64,000 nt of DNA from Micractinium sp. NFX-FRZ (taxonomy: Eukaryota; Chlorophyta; Trebouxiophyceae; Chlorellales; Chlorellaceae): contig JAPTJF010000126.1 in NCBI GenBank assembly GCA_029339195.1, positions 1 through 64,000 of the forward strand, written 5' to 3'. The notes under the pieces were generated by a model. It searched no databases. It saw only the letters and a list, made by a program, of their open reading frames with translations, and was not told the DNA's origin. Below, one piece after another: positions 9,679 through 21,600 of this stretch; within the stretch, counting starts at the first letter, position 1, and each line of letters starts with the position of its first letter. The translations under genes and the position numbers were made by a program.

Positions 9679-12600
9679 AGGCAGGCCGCTGCCACCACAC
9701 ATGTTCCTTGCATTGGTGCCAGTGCTGCTGCCACCGCCTGCTGCTGCCGGCGGCTGCCATGCATCTGCCCCGCCCTGCATCACGTGTGGCTGCCCCGCCG
9801 GCCACCACCTACCGTTAGCCATCAGAGCACCGCCTCTGGGTTACCCCCGCCTCATCCTCATCCCCCTTTCTGCTGCATAGTGCCACAGGCTCAGAGGCCG
9901 TGCATCGTGGCAACCACCCAGCAGCAGCAGCTCACTGCCTGTCAAATCGTGCCTCCTTGCCTTCCCTTGTGCCGCAGGCCGCTCTGGAGGCCATTCAGCC
10001 CTGACTTAACCGTTCCGCAACTCACTACTGTTGCTCACTCCTGCCTCCTCCTCCTCCTCCGTCGGTGTCGCAGGCTGCTGTGGAGGCCATCCAGCGTGGC
10101 GACACCCCGCGCCTGGAATCCCTGCTGGAGCAGCGGGACTGGGATGAAGATGAGCTGCGTGAGCTGATCTGGGAGGCGGCGGTGGAATCCTGCTCTCCAG
10201 ATGCACTGACGGTGAGGGGCATGGGGGCAGCGGGCAGTGCAAGAAGCGCCAGGCTCATGGAGGCTGTGTGTAGGGCAGGGGAAGCTGGGGCAGCACGACA
10301 TGGCGTGACATGTCAAGCGGGCTTCGAGGGGCAGTGCAGCGAGCGGCCACGCTTGCGGTCCGCCTGCTGCTGCAGAGCAGCTGTTGAGATCTTGCACTGC
10401 GGGGCCCCATGTCAACCTATCACTGTGTTTGCTGCACCATGCAGGTGCTTGCCGAGCATTATGGGGACAGTGACTGGACTGAGCTGGAGCACGAGGAGAG
10501 CAACGCGGTGAGATGCACTTGAGTCGGGGAAAAGGGAGGAGAGCGTGCGGTGGCTGCCTGCTGGAGCTGCGTATGCAAGGCGTGGGCGACCCATTGTGCT
10601 CCTGAAGATGGGTGCGGTGCTGCATGCAAACTCACGAACGCCGTTCGCACCCCTGCTTTTTTGCGATGCCTCCACCCACCACTACTTCTGTGGCCAGATG
10701 CGGGGGCCGCCACAACATCATTCCGTGAAGATGCGCTGCTGTGCTGTGCACACCACCCTGCCGTACAGGGCCTGGTGTTCTGCCTGCTGCACCGTGCCAC
10801 CAAGCTTGGCTGGAATCGTGTGCGCCCAGTGCTGCTTTTAGTACTGGAGGAAAACCCAGCCATCGTGCGCAACAGGTGGGGCAGCAGAGGGTGCACTGTG
10901 CCATAAAATGGGTGCTTGCTGCAGCGCTTGAATGGCCTGCAGGCAGGTACAAATGGCACGAAACATGAAGCTTGGCATTGGGATGGAGACTCTGGCGGCT
11001 GGGGCTGGGAAACAAGGGCCTGGGGCATGGGCTACAGCAGCTGCTGGGCCGGCAGTAAACACGCGAGCACGACTTGCCTGGCTTGCTGCTGCCTCCACGA
11101 CCGCAGGATGTTTGATGAGCCGCTGCACTTGGCGCTGACTGTCCGCCCACCTCCGCCATGGGATGTCGTCCAGCTGCTGGCGCCAGAGGTGAGCTTGCGC
11201 TAGAAAGGGGATTTGAGAGAGCGTTGGCACACCAAGTTTGTGTGCAAGCTCCATTCTGTAGTTGCTCCTGTAGCCTCGCATGCCTCAACCCCTGCACCTG
11301 TACGCCACCCACACACATTGTGTGCATCATGTGTGCCCCCTTCGGCGCAGAACGAGCCGGCGGTGTGGCAGGCCTCGGCAAATGGTCGCACCGCGGAGCG
11401 GCAGGCGGCTAGCGCGTCCGCGGCTGCACCCAAAGGTACTGACCTCGAGCGGCAGCTGAATCAGGCTTACGACCTCCTCCGCTGGCGCAGGTGGGGTGCG
11501 GTGGCCACCCATGCGTTTGCCTCATCTGCCAGCCGGGTTGCACTCGCGAGTATGTTTCCACTTGCAGTAGGCGCGCTTTCCACCTGCGGCTCTGCTGTCA
11601 GGCATGGCTGGAAATGCATGGGAGCATCTGATCCTTTCTGCTGCGTGTTCACAAGGCGATGATATCTCCCTTGTTTTCCGTGCTGCTTGCCTTTATGCTG
11701 TTCCAGGACGCAGTTCCAGGCTGAGCAGCAGCGGCAGGCAGTGGCGGCTGAGCGGCAGCGGCAGGAGGGGCAGGAGCTGCTGCTGAGCGAGATGTCCGAA
11801 GAGGAGCTTGATGCGGTGTCCGAAGAGGAGCTTGATGAGGTGTCCGAAGAGGAGCTTGATGAGACATACCAGGCAAGCTCATCTTGCCGCCAACTCCGCC
11901 ACCGCCGAAGGCCTTCAGCCTGCTGCCTGCTGCCTGGTGCTTGTTCCGCTGCTGCAGGCCCTGGCTGATGTTGCTGCTTGCATCTGTTGCTGCGCCCGCC
12001 GCTAAGGCCATGGGTGCCGACGGCGCTGTTTGCACCCGCCTGGTCCTGGCAGCCATGCTCGTGTCCTTGCAGATTGCCAGCGGTGGCGGGCTGTTCATGT
12101 CGGAGCGGTGCTGCTGGGTGACTGCATGTGCTACTGCCGGCTGTCCTTTGCAAGCAGCAAAGCCTGCCAGTACGGCTCCCCTCATTCCCTCACTGTGCAT
12201 CTTCTGGCTTGGCAAGCATTGTGCAGGCCGCCATGGACGCTATTCAAGCCAACGATGTGGCAGGGTTGCAAGAGTTTCTGGATTCATGGTCGTGGGAGGA
12301 TCACGAGCTGCGTGAGCTGATCTGGGAGGCGGCGGTGGAATCCCGCTCTCCAGATGCACTGAAGGTGAGGGCTGGCAGGGCAGGCAAGCTAAGGGGAGAG
12401 TGGGAGTAGTTGCGAGGCTCAAAAGGCACATGCGGCAGGATGGCGCTGGCTGGATCGAGCAGTGAGGCATTGCAGGTGATGAGAAAGCAGTTCAGTGCTT
12501 TCCCATTATCTGCCCTTTGCCCATGATTCCAGCAAGTTCTGTGCACAACCTGCCATGCAGGCGCTAGTGCACACGTATGGACGGAGCGATTGGACAGAGC

Positions 12601-15600
12601 TGCAGCACCCCGCTTCCAAGCTGGTGGGTGCAAGGTGTGAGGGCGCGGGGAGTGGTGAAACGGTGGCAGGCACGTGGTGCCCTTAGTACACATTGGGCTG
12701 GGCACGCGATGGCAAGAAGAGTGCTGGTTGTGCAGCTGATGCCTGCATCTCCGCATGCCACTTAAGAGGCAGCGCTCACTCCCAATGCCAGCACATGTGC
12801 CCGCCCGCCCACCCCACCCCCCCACCCCGCCCTCCCCCCCCGCCAGGGCCTGGTGTTCTGCCTGCTGCACCTCCTCGCACTGCGGGGCTGGAGCCGTCTG
12901 CGGCCAGTGCTGCGCCTGGTGCTGGACTGCAATCCGGCCATCGTGCGCAGCAGGTGGGACAGGGGGTACGCAGCAGCGCAACACACACTCAGATCCCGCG
13001 TGGAAGCCACAGGGAAGCCGCAGCGGGGCAAGCGAGCCAGCTGTGCGGCTTTGCGCCGGTTGCGTGCGCCAGTGAGCGCGCACATGCAGCTTGGCACCTG
13101 TCCATGTACATGGACAGGCAGCGCTATCCTTTAGCCCGCGCTGCAAGATTCGCACTCGGTGCTCCCAATGCACAGCAATGTCAACGTGCTGCCACTTTGC
13201 ATATGTTCTGCAGAATGCTGGGCAAGCCAGGCGGCGCCTTGCCAATCCACGTGGCCCTGCGCTCATCCCCACCGCTAGATGTTGTCCAGCTGCTAGCGCC
13301 AGAGGTGAGGGGCTGTTGAAGGAGGGGGTGGGCGTGCTGGAGTGGCATTTCGCAGGCGCGCATGTTCACCCCAATCGGGGAGTTGCCGGTTTCGTATTGC
13401 ACCCACGGTGCGCTGCTTGTAGGGCGAGCCGACGGTGTGGCAGGCATCGGCAGACGGCTTCACTGCGGAGGAGCAGGCCTCCAGGGCGGTTGGTGCTGCA
13501 CCCCGAGGGTCAGGCGAGGCCAAGCGGCTGACAATCGCACTCGACTACCTGCGTGGGCTCCGGTAGGTTGCACGACTGTTGGCTGCCTGCCTTGCAGTCT
13601 AGAGTGCCACCTGCATGCATGAGCCGCTGAATCTTCCAGTCAACCACCTGCTTGGGCTCAAATGAGGTGGGCTGAGTGGGGAGCTGCGTGCCGGGCCCGC
13701 CGACTGCATTCACGGTCAACCTGGCATTTGCAGTCAACCACGTGTGTGGACTGAGGTACTCAGACAAGCACTCCTGCCACGGGCCAAACAGCTGCTGCCT
13801 GGCCGCCTTGCTTGATGCCCTGCATGCACATGTGTGGCTGCTGAGGTGGGCGTTGTCCACCTGACGAGCTGGCGGAGGCTAGTCTAGCACAACAGCCATG
13901 GGCCAGCTGTTGTGCCGAGGACAGCAAGCAGGTGCACACATGATGCTGACATTGTTGTGAGGCGTTCCTCTTCCTTGCTTCCCAGGGAGAGGCAAGCAGA
14001 GGAGGCAGACCGGCAGCAGCGTGAGCAGGCGGCTGAAGTGCAGCGGCGCCACGAGGCTGCAGCAGCAGCTGCAGCAGCAGCGGAGAAGCAGCGAGAGCAG
14101 GAGGCAGCTGCAGCTGCTGCGGCAGAGACGCGGCGGCGAGAGCAGGAGGCAGCTGCGGCTGCTGCGGCAGAGACGCGGCGGCGAGAGCAGGAGGCAGCAG
14201 CACAAGCGGCAGCGGCGGCAGCAGCGAAGTTGGCAGCGGCGGCGGCAGCTGCCGCCGAGAAGAAGCGGCGCGAAGCGGAAGCAGCTGCAGCGGCTGCGGC
14301 TGCTGCAGCAGAGAAGCGGCGAGAGCAGGAGGCAGCTGCGGCTGCTGCGGCAGAGACGCGGCGGCGAGAGCAGGAGGCAGCAGCACAAGCGGCAGCGGCG
14401 GCAGCAGCGAAGTTGGCAGCGGCGGCGGCAGCTGCCGCCGAGAAGAAGCGGCGCGAAGCGGAAGCAGCTGCAGCGGCTGCGGCTGCTGCAGCAGAGAAGC
14501 GGCGGCAAGAACAGGAAGCAGCGGCTGCCGCGGCCGCTGCTGCTGCAGAGAAGCAGCGGCGGGAGCAGGAGTCAGCAGCAGCAGCTGCTGCCGAGCTGCA
14601 GGTGCTGCCGCAGATGTCGCGCCCAGACCAGCTGCAGGTGTGTACTGCGGTTTGAATGGCTGCCGACCGCTGCTGCTGCCACCAACGTACTGCGGCTGTT
14701 ACCAGCCCATGGTGGAGCAGCTCCCCTTCCAGAGCACCAAGTGAAGTTCTTACTGACTGCAGCCTCCTTCCCGTACACTGTCACTTGGCCCTGCTTGCAG
14801 GCGCTGATCAATGCTGCCTGGGCTGGCGCTGCCAAGCTGCGGCTCATGCGGGAGGCCTGGCAGCGGGTGGTTCCGACACAAGAGGAGGCAATACGCGTCA
14901 TGTTTGCGGCCATGATGAGCCTTTCATGGCCGGCTGTGCAAGCGGTGCAGCAGCTTTGGGACCGAGTCGAGCACGGCAGCTGGGCCAGCATCAACGTGAC
15001 TTACCCCGACAAAAGCAGGTGTGTGGCGAGGTAGCCGGGTTTGCCAATGGGGACCACAATTTGAGCTAAGAGGCATAGTCAGCTCACTCCAAGGGGCGTG
15101 TTGGTTTTGTTTTCTTCGGTGCTGTGTGCTGTGGGGTGCAGCATTTGGCCCAGGCTTGCAGCAGGCTCTTCCCCGCCGCCTGCGGTCTAAGAACGCCTGC
15201 AGCCTGGCCTAGATGGGCACTGTCACACATCAGTCAGGCGCAACCTGCCCACGATCACGCACCTGCCCGCTCTTCTCTATGCACACGTGCGCGCCCCTGA
15301 CGGGGGTTGTGCACTGCATGCAAACGGCCCCCCTCTGCCTTGCAATTGCAGGCCCAATCAGCACATCATGTTTGCCCTGATTGACAAGAGCCTGGGGTGG
15401 AGGGAGCGGCCTGATGTGATGGCAGGCGTGGCCAACATCCTGGCTGAGCTGCTGGTCGAGATGCCAGAGCTGTCCACCAAACCGTGAGCTGTCATAATTC
15501 GAACTGTTTTTTGTTTTTGTCCATCGCCGTGGTAACACATTCAGAGGGGATCCAGCACAGGGGTACTGATGACGGTAATGATTCAATCTGCCTGCCAAAT

Positions 15601-18600
15601 ACCGTGAGTGCCAGTGTTGTCCACCAAGGCGTCTATGTGTGCACATGCAGTGCCATAGCTGACCGACCCCCTTTGGGCTGCTTTGGGGTCTACTCTAGCT
15701 AGGCATTGCACCATGTGGTGTCCAGCACAGCTGTGCAACGCTGCGGCAGCATGTGGTATCCGCCCTATCCGCTCAGCGCTTCCCGGCGCCCTGTGTCTGC
15801 ATCTGGCCTGCCACCCCCTCCAACTGACGTTTATGCTTCTACCCCATCCCACCCGGCCTGCAGGAGCCCCTCCTACGACACTCCACTGGGGGCTGCCATA
15901 TTGGCCGGAGCGCCCCTTGAGGTGGTGAAAGCCCTGGCGCCGCCCGGCAAGCCAGCCATCTGGTCTGCCCCTACGGGCCCGCCGGGGAAGACAGTGACGC
16001 CACTAAAGGTGCTGCAGGGATGCTGCAACGACTGGCAGGCCTGCCCGTGCTTCATGAGCTGCCGACTACACCATGCGCTGCCTTCCCAAGCGCAAAGCCG
16101 TGCTGCATTGGCTGGGTCGAACAGAAAGCAGTGCCTGTACTGTCGCCGCTTTACCTTGTGTTGCAGCTGGCGCGCGAGCTGCACAAGAAGTACGCCAACA
16201 AGCAGGGCTGGAGCCGGTATTGGGAGATGGCCAAGCATTTGGAAAGCGTGGAGCAACAGCACAAGTGAGTGGGCGGCCTGCTTGCATATGCGCTTCACTG
16301 CTGCTCACCAGTCACGGCTCGTGCCTTCTGTTGACGCCGCATGCACTAGAAACCGCCGCAGCAGCAGAGGGTGATGTTGTGTGCACGTTGCTGACTGTGC
16401 TATGCCCCGTAATCAGCACTCCTTGGCTGCACTCAGCTTCTACCCTCTTTGACCTGTGAGCATGTAGCTGCTACCTCCTTGTCAACCTATGCTGAGCACG
16501 GCTTGCGATAGGAATATGTTTTACTAAATTATTGTTAACTTGCTGCCATGCAGGGACCAGATGGTTGCGGAGCGGGCTCAGAAGACGGAAGCACTGCAGG
16601 CGGCGGTGCAGCGCCTCACCGTCGCGGTGCAGTCAGGCAGCGTGGACGACGTCACCGAGGCGCTGCCAGCGGTGCTGTATGCAGATTACAAGGTGAGGGC
16701 AAGGACTGTAACTGATTGATTGATCCCCCAACCAGGGGCAGCGGACGTAGCTGGCCGCTGCTATGGCCAGCTTGCAGCGGTGCACCATGGGTGGCATGTG
16801 CAGTGAGTGTTGGGTGCGTGGGCGCTGCTTTGGCAGGTGTTCAGCACAAGGTGAGGAAAAAAGTCAGGCTGAAGGCAGATTCACAGGTGCACCGCTGCCG
16901 GGGGGGATGGTTGCACTTGTACACCGTCGGCGCTCCACACAGATAGATGAGAAGCACCAGCCTGCGTGCTGACCTGTGTTGCTGCTCCCACCCACTGTGC
17001 AAGGCATTGCCCTCTCAACCTCAGAGAAGTTTTTGAGCTTCTGTGCTGCTGTGCACGTCCCCACAGGACGTGCGCGACAAGGTCATGCCCTCAGGCGGTC
17101 TTCCTGCCTTCCTGGAATCTGTCGTCCTGCAAGCCCCGAGCCTCGAGGTGGTGGACGCTGTGGAAGAACTCAGCCGGTAAGAACATTGAGCAGGTTGCTC
17201 GTGCTTGGTGTTGACATCAGCCAAGCTGCTCTTTGGTTGTGTCTCGGAATGTCGACAGCACGGCAGTTCTTGCTTGCTTGCAGTTTGACAGTGTAGTGAC
17301 TGAGCCTCCACTCAACTCGTGCGCTGCCATCCCCCACTTGCAGGCAGTACGGCGCTCGGCCTGCCAGCCACCCTGCCGTCGGCGGCAGGCTGCTAGAAGC
17401 AGCGATGGCGGCTGGGCGCTTTGAGCTGGCACGGGAGTTGCTGCTGCGCCACTCCTCCATGGTGGCTGGCATGGCCAGGTGCGTCTGCGTAATCATTGTG
17501 TTGCAATACTATGTGTGATGCAAAGCTTGCGAGCTGGCTTGCGAGGTGCTGGTGTGGCACGCTTTCACGGTGGCTGGCAGGGCCAGGTGCGGTGCTTGTC
17601 TTGTTTGTGTGGTACAATGTGTGATGCAAGGCTTCCCACAAGCTGCTTGCCCCTCTGGCTTCCAGCCCTGCAGCACGTAACGGGCATTCAATGCTCCAGC
17701 TTGCCTGTGCGCTGACCTGGGTTCATGTTTGACCTGCTGCTGCTGCCTTCTTTCTTGCTTGTTTGCAGGCCGCCCCTGTGCCTGGCCCTGAAGCATGGCA
17801 CGCCGCCAGACCTGGTGGAACGGCTGATTGATCTGTGCCAGGCGCACCGCGCCCCACAGGGCGGCGCCGCCGAGGCTGAGGCGGGCGGCCTGCCGCCGGT
17901 GGCGCTGGCGGTGCAGCAGGGCAGGCTGGAGCTGCTGGAACAGGTGGGGGCAGGTGTTTGTCTGTTGAAGCTGTATGCATCTGCAAGCAACTGCTTGCAA
18001 CCGCAGAGTGTGTTGGGATGGGCTTGCAAAGCACAGGACAGGGCGAGATAGTGTGACCACGTGCAGCCACTGCCTGCGTGCCTGCCGCGCCTCGTACTTC
18101 CACCCTGCAGCTGCTGGAGCGCGGCGGCGGTGCCGGCCAGCTGCTGTTCGCCGACCCCGCCAGGCCCTCCAAGAACATTCCGCTGCTGTACCACGCCATT
18201 GCACACGGCCAAGAAGGGCCCGCGCTGCACGTGCTGCGCTTCTCTCGCAGCGCAGCGCGCAGCGCCGACGTCGCTGCCCACGTCAACTGGGTGTGCTCGG
18301 GAGCCACGGCGCTGTTCAGGTGGGTGTGGGCCTGCTATGGAGTGATTTCTGCTCAACCTCTTTACGGCAGGCATGGCGACTGCGCGGCCTGGGAGGAGGG
18401 AACACAGCGTCTTAAGACAGCAATGGTCAGCCCTGCATTTGTTGTACCTCCCTTCAACGCACTTGTTGCATCTCCTCCGTGCAGGGCTGTCGACAAGCTG
18501 CCCGAGAGCAGCAGCCTGATTGGTGAGCTGCTGTCTGCTGGCGCTGACGTCACCCAGCCCTGCCAGCTGGACAAGCAGCAGATGACGGCCCTTCACCTGG

Positions 18601-21600
18601 CGGTGCTGCGCGGGTGAGGGTGTGGTTGGAGGGGCGGTCCTGCCGTGCTTGCTGGAAGGCGGGCAGGCAGCCGTCCGGACACAGGGCAGGTTGGAGCAGG
18701 CAGGCAGGCTGTTGCTGCTGGTAGCATTGACGCTTTGCCCACACTCACAACTGCCCTCCTACATACACATGCCTGCTCCGCTGTCCGTGCAGGCACAGGG
18801 CGGTGGCGCTGACGCTGCTGGATGCCATCCCTCCCAAGTGCCTGCCCAAAGTGCTGGGGGTCGCGCTCAGTGGGGGCCGCACGCTGCTGCACCTCGCCGT
18901 AGACACGCTGGATGCACCTCTAGTGGGGCGCCTGGTAGCGCAGGTTAGAGGGGCAGGGCACCATTATGCATGTAGACGGGGCGGGGGGGCGTAGTTTGTG
19001 TGAGGCATGCGTCAGAGTTAGGGTGCATCACACAAGGCTATCGGCGTTTTTTATTCAGCTGCCATGGCGGCCTAGAGGGGGCCTAGAGGGGGCCTTGAAA
19101 GCCCGACGCCCGCGCAGCAGCGCAAGTCCCTGCTGACACACCATCCTCCCAACCGTGACTCTTGCCTGTGCAGGGCGCTCCTCCGGTGGCGGCGCCGCTG
19201 CCCAGCTGCCCGCTGCTGCTGGCTCTGGACAAGCAGGCAGACCTGAAGAGCAAGCAGGCAGCGCTGCAGCAGCAGCAGCAGCACGAGGAGGCTCTGGCGG
19301 CTAAGGCACCCAGCGCGGTGGGGCAGGCAGTGACGGGGCAGCAGCGGGAGAAGCGAGATGCGCGGCGGCAGAAGTCGGCACAGAGGCTGAAGGAGGCAGA
19401 AGGGGTGCTCAAAGCGCTGCTGAGAGGGTGGAAAGCAGAGGCCCTGCTGCCCCTGCTGGACGCTGAGCTGTCGCCACATCAGCGCCAGCTCGTCTCAGAC
19501 CTTGCACAGAAGCATGCGCACGCCATGCTGGCGCCCCTGCTTCAGGTGAGTGGGTGCGGCTGCACCTGTGGGGCAACCGAAACTGGTGCGCTGCCCTGCT
19601 GGCTGGCAGCCTCAACAGCTCGGTGCGCTCACTCACGCTGTGCCTGCCCCATTGCACATCCTTCTACCCTCCCCATGCAGAGCAAGGAGCAGCGGCAGAA
19701 GCTGCTGCAGCTGGCACTCGACCGTGCCGACAGCTCGCTGCTGCGCGTGCTGCTGCAGCAGCCGGGCGTCAGTGCTGCCGGCGTGAACCTGCATGCCGCC
19801 ATGGCGTGGGTGCCTCGTGACCTTCTGCAGCGCCTGGTGGCGGCGGGCAGCAGCATCAACCAGAGAGATGCAGAGGACGGCTCGCTCCTCACTCACAAGG
19901 TTGGTTGTTGGTGGGGCGGGATGGGGGAGGCGGAGGGAGGCGGGCGCGTGGGCATTTGGCAGGGGCAGGGGCAGGGCAGGCTGGCAGGTTCTGTGTCTGC
20001 TTGCATGCTGCCACGTGCCCTTGATCCAGTTGGGGGCGCATGTTGACCCCACACTTCTGCCGCCTCTCCTCTGCCCCCGCCCTCCCTTTGCTCCTCCGTT
20101 CTGTCTCCCCGCAGGCAGTTCAGGCAGCAGACACTGAGCTGCTCCACTGGCTGCTGCACCCTCAATACTGCCAGTAACCTGTCGCACATCCACTGCTGCT
20201 GCTGCTGCTGCTATTGTTGCAAGGATTGCCGAGTTCTGTTGCTTTTCTGCTCTGCCCAGGCCCCTCAATCAGCAAGCGGACGCTGCTGAAACACCCGCAA
20301 CTGCGCCCCCTGCTGATCTCCCCTCCCCTTGCTCTTCTTGTGTCTCAATGCAGGCAGTTCAGGCAGCAGACACAGAGCTGCTCGACTGGCTGCTGCAGCA
20401 GGAGGGTGCGAGCTCCATCGGGCGCGACAAGCACGGCAACACGCTTCTGCACTGGGCCTGCACATTCGCGGTGCGTGCGGGTGGGCGAGGAAAACTGTCC
20501 TGCACGAAATCCTAATCCTCCCACTCACCTGCATACACACTGCAGCTTCTGGGGTAGCGAGAGGCGGAACATGCGAGGAGCACAACAGTGCATTGTTTGC
20601 CTCACATCCTGTGCTTCCTGCCTTTACGCGCTGGGGCAGCGCAACCCCTGAATGCACATGATTAGTTGGAAGGAAAGTGAACTTGTGCTCTCCCCTGGCC
20701 CCTGCTCTCATACACTTGCAGCCCCACGGAGCAGCGCGAGGCGGGGAGGCAGCACTTGGCACAGCCGGTGCCTGCTCCCTGCCCTCCACCCTCCCCCTCT
20801 CGCCCCCTCACCCCCACCACGCCCCTGCTTTCTACCTGCAGCCCCTGGAGCAGCGCGAGGCCGTGATGCGCCACGTGGCGCAGCTGGAGCCGCGCCTGCT
20901 GGGCATCCCCAACTCCTCAGGGGTGAGCGCCTGCCACAAAGGGGTGCCATCTTTGTCGCCCCGCGCCGACCTGCCCTGCTGTGCGCAGCCTTGCCGGCGG
21001 TTCAAGTCCACTGCCTCACCGCTTGCTGGTGTGGCCAGGCACACTTCCACTGCATTGCCGCATAATGTAGGGAGCCATCACGCTGCTCACGATGCACACG
21101 CCTTGCGTCCCTACACACCCTGCACACCCTGCCCTGCGCCTTGCGCCCCGAATTCCGCACCCCAGCAGCGCCCCACCACGCCCCCACTCCCTGCGCCCTG
21201 CCCTGTGCACCCCATCCACCACGCTCCCCTGTCTCTCCACAAGAGAAATCTCTTCAGTCGTGCTGGCTCCGTGGCTTTTACATGTTGATGACCCACTATG
21301 CTTGCACCATGTGGCCCGTTCCTCGTGTCGTGCACCCTGTGCCGTCCTCACCCTGCAGGCCTCCCCCTCCGAGTTTGTGATGAAGAAGGACAGGAAGACG
21401 CGGGAGATCCTGCGGGTGGGTGGTTGGTGTCTTGTGGGGTTGGCTGAGCGGGGCAGGTGGGGTTCGGGTGGAGCGAGGTGGCATTGCAGTTTGAATTGGG
21501 TGGCGTCGGACCAAGGCGCAGGCAATGCTGTGCTGTGCCAGCAATGTTAGCAAGCTGCCAACCGGGTAGCGCAGCTGAGGTGGCGACTGGCGGGCAGGGT

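Noticed and set aside
12301..13272. Minus-strand open frame of 323 codons opposite module 2
   Set aside because: It is antisense to exons with conserved lengths and phases in both module copies.
20115..20177. Second ankyrin exon (AVQAADTELLHWLL) as a genuine extra exon
   Set aside because: It ends in TAA, has no donor and duplicates the exon at 20354; treated as a decoy.
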